This document shows positions 1 through 6,321 of a stretch of DNA of 8,971 nucleotides, in pieces. The stretch covers positions 1-8,971 of the forward strand of contig JACCSI010000583.1 in assembly GCA_013813075.1 (NCBI GenBank). Direction: 5' to 3'. The notes below the pieces were generated by a model. That model had not been told where the DNA came from. It saw only the letters and a list, made by a program, of their open reading frames with translations, and ran no database searches. Both the position numbers and the translations under genes were made by a program. The number at the start of each line of letters is the position of its first letter. Positions within the stretch are counted from its first letter, which is position 1. Origin of the DNA: Acidobacteriota bacterium. GTDB taxonomy: Bacteria; Acidobacteriota; Vicinamibacteria; Vicinamibacterales; UBA2999.

Positions 1-2
1 CA

Positions 3-113
3 TCGGGCGGGCCATTCGTATGGCCGGTGTTCGTCAACGGCATGCTGATCCACGCGCTCGGTGTCGGACTCCCGGCGGCTCTTGTTGCCGCTCGCGCGCG
101 GGGGCCACGCTGA
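3..113 (+). CDS. C-terminal fragment of an unidentified membrane protein
   Basis: The window opens inside a reading frame that stays open for 36 codons from base 3 and ends at TGA 111-113. The visible peptide contains a hydrophobic stretch beginning WPVFVNGMLIHALGVGLPAA, followed by a short basic tail (ARARGPR). That pattern fits a final transmembrane helix with a positively charged cytoplasmic end. The other two forward frames give arginine- and cysteine-rich, shadow-like peptides. The start and nearly all of the protein lie outside the window, so no family can be assigned. The next gene begins 108 bases downstream on the same strand. Confidence 0.55.
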   Translation, partial: SGGPFVWPVFVNGMLIHALGVGLPAALVAARARGPR

Positions 114-158
114 CCAGAGCGGGATCCGGACACTTCTCGCGAAGAGGCCGACGACGGG

Positions 159-184
159 TATACTCCGCGGAGCTTCGTTAGAAT
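159..184 (+). promoter_or_regulatory. Candidate -10 elements upstream of the secreted-protein gene
   Basis: In the 108-base gap before the gene at 222 there are two close matches to the sigma-70 -10 box: TATACT at 159-164 and TAGAAT at 179-184. Neither has a convincing TTGACA-like -35 at 16-18 bases. The promoter is therefore only a suggestion, based on position and on how rare AT-rich hexamers are in this GC-rich DNA. Confidence 0.3.
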
Positions 185-221
185 CGCCAGTCGCCAAGCC
201 ACTGTTTCTCGAAAGGTTTCC

Positions 222-998
222 ATGTCTCGTCTTTGCGTCGCAGTCCTGAGTGCGCTGGTGCTGAGCGCCATGGCGTCTGCCCGCACGTCCGACGCGCAGA
301 CCCCACCGAACGCGTCCCGGCAGCTGGCGGTGCTGTCACTCATTGACGTCAAGCCCGAGCTGATGAGCGAATTCGGCGCCCTGCAGGCGGAGGTGATGAC
401 TGCGCAACGCGTGGGCGGCCAGCCGTGGCGCGAAACGTGGAACACCGCGACGTTTGGATACCCGTATCGTGTCGCAGTGCTCAGCCCCGTTGACGGATTG
501 GGACAGCTCGATGGGCAGACCTACACCGTCAAGGGGGTCGGCGCCGCCGCCGCCACAGCCCTCAACGCGCGGGCGCGCCCCATGATCGATCGCCAGCAGA
601 TTCTGTTGCTGCAGGTGCGGCCGGACCTCGAGATCGGCACGCGCCCTGCCAAGGGCGGCCTCGGCGTGATCTCGTATATCAGCGTGTCGACGGGTCGAGA
701 GGTTGATATGGAACGAGTGCTGCGGACTGACGTTCACGCAGCGCTGCGAAAAGCCGCAGTGACTTACTACGGAGTGTCGCGCGTCGTCTACGGCGGCGAT
801 ACGAACCAGTACGTGACACTTCTGATGTTCGAGAACTTCACCGAGCTCGACCGCGGCCATCCCCTGGAACGGGTGCTGGGCGCCGATGGCTTTGCCGCGC
901 TCCAGGGCAAGCAGGCCGGCGTCATCGCCAAACTCGAACGACACGTCATTCGCTACAACGAAGCACTCAGTTTTCGTCAGGCGGCGGCAAAGCCCTGA
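222..998 (+). CDS. Secreted protein with two ferredoxin-like alpha/beta repeats, function unknown
   Basis: This 258-residue protein starts with a Sec-type signal peptide: a hydrophobic core at residues 4-18 and likely cleavage after ASA (20) or shortly after SDAQ (26). ATG 222 is supported by GAAAGG at 211-216, five bases upstream. The mature part appears to be two homologous halves, about 34-134 and 147-247. Each runs strand (AVLSLIDVKPE / GVISYISVSTGRE), helix, strand (YRVAVLS / YVTLLMFEN), helix, strand (QQILLLQVRP / ERHVIRYNEA). That layout is typical of dimeric alpha/beta-barrel (ABM-like) domains, here probably folding as a pseudo-dimer. No catalytic residues or cofactor motif can be named, and I do not recognise a characterised family. 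It probably acts in the periplasm. A 242-base gap separates it from the permease downstream, so co-transcription is uncertain. Confidence 0.8.
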   Translation: MSRLCVAVLSALVLSAMASARTSDAQTPPNASRQLAVLSLIDVKPELMSEFGALQAEVMTAQRVGGQPWRETWNTATFGYPYRVAVLSPVDGLGQLDGQTYTVKGVGAAAATALNARARPMIDRQQILLLQVRPDLEIGTRPAKGGLGVISYISVSTGREVDMERVLRTDVHAALRKAAVTYYGVSRVVYGGDTNQYVTLLMFENFTELDRGHPLERVLGADGFAALQGKQAGVIAKLERHVIRYNEALSFRQAAAKP

Positions 999-1039
999 CA
1001 ACAGTGGACTCGGGACGCTGCTGGCTTGACCGACCGCTG

Positions 1040-1069
1040 CCGCCGCTGAGCAGACTGACGAGCTGGCGG
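1040..1069 (+). terminator. Weak hairpin downstream of the secreted-protein gene
   Basis: CCGCCGCT at 1040-1047 can pair with AGCTGGCGG at 1061-1069, leaving T1064 bulged, around a 13-base loop. It lies 42 bases after the stop at 998. There is no T-run after it, so a rho-independent terminator is only one possible reading. The rest of the gap from 999 to 1214 shows no convincing gene on either strand. Confidence 0.22.
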
Positions 1070-1214
1070 TAAGCACGCGCCTCGTGGGTGAAGCCTTGCG
1101 CCGCGTTCAGGACGTGCCCCTTGCCGTTTTGACGCCGCTGTGCATTCGGGAACACGCCGTCCCGACCTCACCTGCTAGCCTTAGTAACGTCACCGCATGC
1201 GGCAACACGTGACC

Positions 1215-1221
1215 AAGGGGG
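1215..1221 (+). promoter_or_regulatory. Shine-Dalgarno AAGGGGG before the permease gene
   Basis: AAGGGGG at 1215-1221 is the only strong ribosome-binding sequence ahead of the permease. It sits 19 bases from GTG 1241, which is too far for usual initiation, but 7 bases from an in-frame CTG at 1229. Initiation at CTG 1229 would add the four residues (M)DDP before V-K-S-I-K. No in-frame ATG, GTG or TTG lies at a proper distance. Confidence 0.5.
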
Positions 1222-1240
1222 TGCGAATCTGGACGACCCG

Positions 1241-3058
1241 GTGAAATCGATCAAGCCCTGGGTGACGTTTGCGGGCGGTGTGCTCGTCGTCGTCGTCCTG
1301 TACTGGGCGCAGGCCGTGCTGGTGCCGTTTGCACTCGCGCTCCTGTTGACGTTCGTCCTGACACCACCCGTCACCTGGCTGCAGCGTTGGGTGGGCCGGG
1401 TGCCAGCGGTGTTGCTCGTGGCCACCCTGGTGTTCGCGCTACTCGGTCTTGCCGGCTGGGGCGTGACGCGGCAGATGAATCGTCTGGTCGATGACCTGCC
1501 CGGCTATCGCGCCAACATCCGCGAGAAAATCGCCGACGTGCGCGGGGCGGGCAAGGGAGGCACGGTCGAGAAACTGCAGGAAACGCTGGAAGGCATCAAG
1601 ACCGATCTCGACGCGGACGCGCCAAAATTACCAGCTGCGCGCGCCGTCGTCGTCACCCCCGATCAGTCGGGGTGGATGTCGGGCTTCGCGTGGCTCGGAC
1701 CTCTGGTGGGACCGCTCGGGAAGGCGGGTCTGGTCGCGGCGATGGTCATCTTCATGCTGCTCGAGCGACGCGACTTGCGCGACCGCCTGATCGGGCTGAT
1801 CGGGCGCGGCCAACTGGCGACGACGACGAAGGCCTTCGACGAGGCGGGTAGTCGCGTCAGCCGGCAACTGTTGATGCAGTCGCTGGTGAGTGGGCTGTAC
1901 GGCATCGCGGTTTACGTCGGGCTGTATTTCCTCAACGTCCCCTACCCCATTGTCTGGGCGATGCTGGGGGCGGCATTTCGCTTTATTCCGTACGTCGGTC
2001 CTGCGCTTGGCGCCGGCGCGCCAATTCTCGTCAGTCTCGCGGCGCTCGATGGGTGGACCAGCCCGTTGATGGTCATCGCTCTGTTCCTGGTCCTCGAACT
2101 CTTCACGAATCTGGTGCTCGAAACGGCGCTCTATGCGGGGGCCGCAGGAGTGTCACAGGTGGCGCTGCTCGTCTCGGTCGCGTTCTGGACGTGGCTGTGG
2201 GGGCCGCTCGGGTTGCTGATGGCGTCGCCGCTCACCGTTTGCCTCGTCGTGCTCGGGAAACACGTGCCCGGCCTGGCATTCGTCGGTACGCTGATGGCCG
2301 ACACCTCCGCGCTCCCCCCTGAGCACGGCTACTACCAGCGGCTACTGGCGCGCGACCAGAGTGAAGCGGCGGAACTGATCGACAGCCACATCAAAACCGA
2401 ACCACCGTACACGGTATACGACACGCTGATGCTGCCGGCTCTCAGTTACGCCGAGCGCGATCGACTGGAGCAGCGTCTGTCCATGGAAGAAGAAGCCGCA
2501 GTCGTCGACGCCACGAGGGAGCTGGTCGCGGACGCAGCTGAAAGTATCCGCCGTCACGCCGACGCACTGTCCGCCGCGGCGCCGGTCGCCGCCACTGAGG
2601 GCCCGGCGGTACTCGGACCGCGCGATCCGATGGACGTTCTCGGCTACGCCGTCAACGGCGTCAACGACGAAGTCGCACTCTCGATGCTGACGCGCCTGGT
2701 CGGCGACCTCCCCATCTGTGTGGAAATTCTCGGCACCCGGATGCAGGCGCAAGAACTGGTATCGCTGGTGCGCGATCGGAAGTTCTCCGTCGTGTGCTTC
2801 GCTGATCTGCCACCGAGCCCTTCGTCTAAAACGCGGTATCTGGTGAAGAAGCTTCGCGCGGCATTACCCGAGGTGCGGATCGCGGTCGGACGATGGGCGC
2901 CGCCGGGGCTGGCGGATGAAAGCGCCCAGGCGCTCGTGGATGCGGGCGCGAATCATGTCGCCTCGCTGTTGATCGAGAGCCGCAATTATCTTGGTGGGCT
3001 GTTGGAGCTGCCGCGCATCCCAACTCCGGATGTCGCGCGCAAACGGGAGGTGTCTTGA
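1241..3058 (+). CDS. AI-2E/PerM family permease with B12-binding-like C-terminal extension
   Basis: The N-terminal 350 residues match the AI-2E transporter (TqsA/PerM) family. Hydrophobic segments lie near residues 8-28, 27-42, 53-75, 160-174, 208-231, 235-268, 273-300 and 303-338. The family's soluble loop is at about 76-158, and the segment FRFIPYVGPALGA at 246-258 is typical. The family includes AI-2 exporters and Na+/H+ antiporters, so the substrate is unknown. The protein is 605 residues where TqsA-like proteins are about 350. The extra 250 residues form a helical region (about 361-440, YYQRLLARDQSEAAELI onward) and an alpha/beta region (about 463-590, with strands VLGYAVNG, ICVEILG, FSVVCFA and RIAVGRW). 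This order resembles the cap plus Rossmann fold of CarH/MetH-type B12 modules. The start is uncertain: GTG 1241 as given, or CTG 1229. The gene converges on the DUF892 gene across an 83-base gap. Confidence 0.85.
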   Translation: MKSIKPWVTFAGGVLVVVVLYWAQAVLVPFALALLLTFVLTPPVTWLQRWVGRVPAVLLVATLVFALLGLAGWGVTRQMNRLVDDLPGYRANIREKIADVRGAGKGGTVEKLQETLEGIKTDLDADAPKLPAARAVVVTPDQSGWMSGFAWLGPLVGPLGKAGLVAAMVIFMLLERRDLRDRLIGLIGRGQLATTTKAFDEAGSRVSRQLLMQSLVSGLYGIAVYVGLYFLNVPYPIVWAMLGAAFRFIPYVGPALGAGAPILVSLAALDGWTSPLMVIALFLVLELFTNLVLETALYAGAAGVSQVALLVSVAFWTWLWGPLGLLMASPLTVCLVVLGKHVPGLAFVGTLMADTSALPPEHGYYQRLLARDQSEAAELIDSHIKTEPPYTVYDTLMLPALSYAERDRLEQRLSMEEEAAVVDATRELVADAAESIRRHADALSAAAPVAATEGPAVLGPRDPMDVLGYAVNGVNDEVALSMLTRLVGDLPICVEILGTRMQAQELVSLVRDRKFSVVCFADLPPSPSSKTRYLVKKLRAALPEVRIAVGRWAPPGLADESAQALVDAGANHVASLLIESRNYLGGLLELPRIPTPDVARKREVS

Positions 3059-3089
3059 ACGATGACAATGGCAGGGTCGCGAGCGCCGC

Positions 3090-3126
3090 AGTTCAAAGCC
3101 CGGACGTGAGTCCTGGGCTCTGAACT
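3090..3126. terminator. Bidirectional hairpin between convergent genes
   Basis: The outer arms AGTTCA 3090-3095 and TGAACT 3121-3126 pair perfectly. One A/C mismatch follows (3096/3120), then AGCCC 3097-3101 pairs with GGGCT 3115-3119. T3114 is bulged, GGAC 3102-3105 pairs with GTCC 3110-3113, and the loop is GTGA, a GNRA tetraloop. The hairpin lies between the permease stop (3058) and the DUF892 stop (3142), where it could end transcription from both sides. Neither flank has a T-run, so it is not a textbook intrinsic terminator. Confidence 0.65.
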
Positions 3127-3141
3127 CGTCGGCGCGCCGAT

Positions 3142-3744
3142 TCAGCGTCGGCCCGCGGGCTTCTTCTTGGCCGCCGCCTTGGTGGCCGCCTTCATCACCG
3201 GCTTGGCCGGTTCGTCGTCGTCGTCTTCGTTGTCGCCATCGGGATGTGCGACCGACGCGGCATCCTGATTGATACCGCCCTCGGCGAGCGTCGTCAGCTT
3301 CTCGTCGGCCGCTTTCTCCTCGTCCAGCGTCTGCTCGAGCAGGTCAGCAGCCTGCGTGTGGCCCATGACGCGCGCCCACGCGACCAGCGTGCCATACGCG
3401 GCCATCTCATAGTGTTCGACGCGCTGTGCACCGGCGATCAGCGACGCGTCCATCGCGGTTTCATCGAAATCCTCTTCCATCATGGACTTGCCTTCTTCGA
3501 TGATCCCGGCCATGCCGTCGCAGTGTTTCGCCCGAACCTTTTCGTTGAGGCTGGCAAACACCTCTTCAAGGCGCACAACCTGCTCGCGCGTCTCTTCGAG
3601 ATGGTTCGAGAACGCCGCCTTGAGGTCGGGCGAACTGGCGGCCTTCATCATTTTTGGCAGCGCTTTGAGAACTTGCTTTTCCGCGGAATAGGTATCACGT
3701 AGTTCGTCGATGAATGCGTCGTGCAGTGTCTTACTCTCGGCCAT
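3142..3744 (-). CDS. Ferritin-like DUF892 (YciE/YciF family) protein with lysine-rich tail
   Basis: Residues 5-165 of this 200-residue protein match the YciE/YciF (DUF892) family, a ferritin-like four-helix bundle. The opening LHDAFIDELRDTYSAEKQ is characteristic. Candidate di-metal ligands sit on successive helices: E14 and E22, H48 with E50/E51, E110-H111 with E113, and E142/E143. The family is linked to stress responses (E. coli yciGFE is under RpoS), and its exact reaction is not established. After the bundle comes an acidic stretch (169-178, DGDNEDDDDE) and then a Lys/Ala/Pro tail (185-200, KAATKAAAKKKPAGRR). The tail resembles histone H1-like or Dps-type DNA-binding tails, and DNA contact is an inference. 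ATG 3744 has a strong AGGAGAA (3757-3751) six bases upstream. The gene follows the catalase on the same strand by 64 bases, so the two probably form one stress operon. Confidence 0.9.
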   Translation of the reverse strand: MAESKTLHDAFIDELRDTYSAEKQVLKALPKMMKAASSPDLKAAFSNHLEETREQVVRLEEVFASLNEKVRAKHCDGMAGIIEEGKSMMEEDFDETAMDASLIAGAQRVEHYEMAAYGTLVAWARVMGHTQAADLLEQTLDEEKAADEKLTTLAEGGINQDAASVAHPDGDNEDDDDEPAKPVMKAATKAAAKKKPAGRR

Positions 3745-3750
3745 GTCGTC

Positions 3751-3757
3751 TTCTCCT
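3751..3757 (-). promoter_or_regulatory. Shine-Dalgarno AGGAGAA of the DUF892 gene
   Basis: Reading the minus strand, AGGAGAA ends six bases before ATG 3744. This fixes the start and predicts efficient translation. A TTGACA hexamer also occurs at 3775-3770 on this strand. It is only about 26 bases from the start codon and has no -10 box at the right distance, so I do not call it a promoter. Confidence 0.7.
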
Positions 3758-3788
3758 GGTTAGAAATCGTGTCAATACTTCCTGTCGT

Positions 3789-3800
3789 GCCACATGTGGC
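3789..3800. promoter_or_regulatory. 12-base perfect palindrome GCCACATGTGGC
   Basis: This exact 12-base palindrome lies in the 64-base gap between the catalase stop and the DUF892 start. It could be an operator for an internal promoter, or the base of a small hairpin that processes or attenuates the catalase-DUF892 transcript. No T-run follows on the minus strand, so it is a poor terminator. The function is unproven. Confidence 0.35.
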
Positions 3801-3808
3801 GTCACACG

Positions 3809-6226
3809 CTACACACGTGGCGGATCGGTCTCGCGCGCGAAATGACGGTGCTTGGCAAGCGCCTGAATGAACGCCGCCGTGGCCGCCTCGTCGTGCGCCG
3901 TCGCGAGCACCAGTCCTTCGTCGGGCACGCCACCGGGCAACTGGCCCGGGATGCCCACCCTCGCCAGCAGTTCAGTAGCGGCGCCGATCACCAGGATGGG
4001 CTTGCAGTGCCGGTACTGATCCTTGAGGAACTCGAGAACGCGGCCATCGGCGGCAAGGCCCGCTACGGCTTCGGCGCCATCCGGGAGGACGACCGCATCG
4101 AACAACACCGACGGCGCAGCTTCGACACTCACGTCGATCACGACCGGCTCGCCGTGAGTCGATGCGGCGACACCAAGCCGAGCGCCGATGAATCGGGGCA
4201 CGGCACCCGCTTCGGCGAGTTGCGCCGCCACACGTCGCAGGCCGTCGCCGTCCACACCTGCGGCGACGAGTACGGCGACCCGCCGCGCACGGATACTACC
4301 ATCACCGGGCCGGGCGAACAGCGACAACGAAGGCGACTGTTCGACCTCCGGCGTGATCCTCTTTTGCAGCACTTTGGGCATGGGCGAGGGCATCTTTGGC
4401 ATGCCCAGACCCTCGGCCACGGCTGTGGCGAGCTCGGGCGCGACATTCATGAGGCCGGAAACCATCCGTTCACGAATGGCTGGCGTCTGCACGCGGGACA
4501 GCTCGAAGCGGAAGGCATTGATGATGTGCGTCTTCTCCACATCGGTCTGGCTGTTCCAGAATAGCGTCGCCTGCGTGTAGTGGTCGGCAAAGCGCTCGGG
4601 GTGACCACGCACCTTGTGCGCGCCGGGCTCGGCCTTCTGGGCAAAGGAGACGAATCCTGCCGCACCCGCCTGGAAGGGGCAGCCACCCCCAAGCGAGTTG
4701 GGTTCGTACGCCACGCGCCCACGATGGATCGCCTGACGGTGCATCCCGTCTCGCTGATTATTGTGTACTTGTGCGACTGGCGCGTTGATTGGAATCTCGT
4801 GAAAATTGGGACCGCCAAGCCGCGAGATCTGCGTATCGACGTACGAGTGGATGCGGCCGGCCAGCAACGGGTCGTTGGTGAAGTCGAGCCCGGGCACGAT
4901 GTGTGCCGTGCAGAACGCGACCTGTTCGGTTTCGGCAAAGAAGTTGTCCGGATTGCGGTTCAGCACCAGACGCCCCACGGGCGTCACTGGGACCAGTTCT
5001 TCCGGCACGATTTTGGTGGCGTCGAGCACGTCAAATGAAAACGCCTCGGCCTGCTCTTCCGTGAACACCTGCACACCGAGCTCGTACTCTGGATACGCGC
5101 CGGCCTCGATGGCCTCCCAAAGGTCGCGCCGATGGAAGTCGGGATCGGCACCGGAAATTTTCACGGCTTCGTCCCAGACCATGGAATGCGTGCCGGCCAA
5201 CGGCGTCCAGTGAAATTTGACAAAGCGCGATTCGCCGGCGGCGTTGACGAACCGGAAAGTGTGCACCCCGAAGCCCTGCATGGTGCGATAGCTGCGGGGA
5301 ATGGCGCGATCGGACATCGCCCACATCAACATGGCGGTGATTTCCGGCATCAACGAGGCGAAGTCCCAGAAGGTGTCGTGGGCCGTACCCGCCTGTGGCA
5401 TGGCGAAATGCGGTTCGGGTTTGGCCGCGTGGATGAGGTCGGGGAACTTCATCGCATCCTGGATGAAGAAGATGGGGATGTTGTTGCCGACCAGGTCCCA
5501 GTTGCCTTCGTCAGTGTAGAACTTGACGGCAAAACCCCTGACATCACGGGCGGTGTCCGTAGACCCACGTTCGCCCAGCACCGTCGAGAACCGGACGAAT
5601 ACCGGTGTCTGTTTGCCCGCCTCCGCGAAGAGCGATGCGCGCGTCAACTGCTCGAGCGACTGATAGCACTCGAAGACGCCATGCGCGGCAGAACCGCGCG
5701 CGTGCACGATGCGCTCGGGAATACGCTCGTGATCGAAGTGCGTGATTTTCTCACGCAGAATGAAGTCCTCGAGCAGCGTCGGGCCGCGCAAGCCTTCTTT
5801 CAGCGAATGCTGATTGTCAGCGACGGGCACACCCTGATTGGTGGTCAGTTCGCGGCGCCCGGAATCGACGCGCACGCGGTCGAGCGGAGCGATGGTCTTG
5901 TTGTTCCCAAGTGGTGGCGCGCCGCTACCGACTTTGGCCGACGCGTTGACTTCTGTGGCTGTGCTGGCAGTGACCAGCGGATCGCGCGGTTCGACCGTCT
6001 GCCCCGCCTTCGGCGCGAGGGCGGATGCTGCGTCGTACTCGAACGGCTTGTTCGTGTTGAAGGGGAAGCTCGCCGCCAATTCCTGCGTGCCGGCGAACTT
6101 CGCCGCGAGGTCGTCAGATGTATGCGTGGCTGGTTCTCCGACTGCCGGGCCGCCGACGGTCGCGCGACTATTGCGCAGGGCTGCAGGCTCCGACGAATCA
6201 GGATTGGGTTTTTTCGATTTGGCCAT
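3809..6226 (-). CDS. katE: Large-subunit (clade II) catalase, KatE/HPII type
   Basis: This haem catalase converts hydrogen peroxide to water and oxygen in the cytoplasm. At 805 residues it belongs to the large-subunit class (E. coli HPII has 753). Residues 1-130 are a low-complexity N-terminal arm. The core (about 130-630) carries the catalytic His175 in [12 protein letters not shown], Asn248 in [14 protein letters not shown] and the haem-ligand Tyr462 in [18 protein letters not shown]. Residues 648-790 form the flavodoxin/DJ-1-like C-terminal domain typical of clade II. Cys439, 23 residues before Tyr462, sits where HPII has His392. The frame is open further upstream to ATG 6322. I prefer ATG 6226 ([10 protein letters not shown]) because the extra 32 residues look unlike protein and run to the gltX start. 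No clear Shine-Dalgarno precedes 6226. It is divergent from gltX and followed by DUF892. Confidence 0.95.
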   Translation of the reverse strand: MAKSKKPNPDSSEPAALRNSRATVGGPAVGEPATHTSDDLAAKFAGTQELAASFPFNTNKPFEYDAASALAPKAGQTVEPRDPLVTASTATEVNASAKVGSGAPPLGNNKTIAPLDRVRVDSGRRELTTNQGVPVADNQHSLKEGLRGPTLLEDFILREKITHFDHERIPERIVHARGSAAHGVFECYQSLEQLTRASLFAEAGKQTPVFVRFSTVLGERGSTDTARDVRGFAVKFYTDEGNWDLVGNNIPIFFIQDAMKFPDLIHAAKPEPHFAMPQAGTAHDTFWDFASLMPEITAMLMWAMSDRAIPRSYRTMQGFGVHTFRFVNAAGESRFVKFHWTPLAGTHSMVWDEAVKISGADPDFHRRDLWEAIEAGAYPEYELGVQVFTEEQAEAFSFDVLDATKIVPEELVPVTPVGRLVLNRNPDNFFAETEQVAFCTAHIVPGLDFTNDPLLAGRIHSYVDTQISRLGGPNFHEIPINAPVAQVHNNQRDGMHRQAIHRGRVAYEPNSLGGGCPFQAGAAGFVSFAQKAEPGAHKVRGHPERFADHYTQATLFWNSQTDVEKTHIINAFRFELSRVQTPAIRERMVSGLMNVAPELATAVAEGLGMPKMPSPMPKVLQKRITPEVEQSPSLSLFARPGDGSIRARRVAVLVAAGVDGDGLRRVAAQLAEAGAVPRFIGARLGVAASTHGEPVVIDVSVEAAPSVLFDAVVLPDGAEAVAGLAADGRVLEFLKDQYRHCKPILVIGAATELLARVGIPGQLPGGVPDEGLVLATAHDEAATAAFIQALAKHRHFARETDPPRV

Positions 6227-6275
6227 GATGCGCGGGCAGCAGTGCAAAATCGCCGCCGCTCGAACGCGGGTCCAC

Positions 6276-6294
6276 GGCAGCCACACTCGCTGCC
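6276..6294. promoter_or_regulatory. Inverted repeat in the katE-gltX divergent gap
   Basis: GGCAGC at 6276-6281 and GCTGCC at 6289-6294 form an inverted repeat around a 7-base spacer. Another GGCAGC occurs at 6235-6240. The 95-base gap 6227-6321 must hold control signals for both divergent genes, so these are candidate operator sites. No good -35/-10 pair is visible for either direction. TATCAT at 6317-6322 is the best -10-like hexamer on the + strand. Confidence 0.25.
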
Positions 6295-6321
6295 CTTCAG
6301 CGACCGGCGCAGCGAATATCA

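Noticed and set aside
336..1076. A 246-codon minus-strand frame opposite the secreted-protein gene
   Set aside because: The + strand gene has a Shine-Dalgarno, a signal peptide and a repeated domain. The opposite frame has none of these.
1129..1134. TTGACG as a -35 box for the permease
   Set aside because: The hexamer at proper -10 distance (around 1152-1157) is GC-rich and unlike TATAAT.
967..1155. A 62-codon minus-strand frame from GTG 1155, with GAGGT nine bases upstream, in the gap after the secreted-protein gene
   Set aside because: Its end overlaps the 3' end of the gene at 222-998. Its composition is low-complexity Ser/Arg/Gln-rich, and a second overlapping frame is equally open. No recognisable protein features.
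3770..3775. TTGACA on the minus strand as a -35 box for DUF892
   Set aside because: It lies about 26 bases from ATG 3744, with no -10-like hexamer at 16-18 bases. A -10 there would overlap the Shine-Dalgarno.
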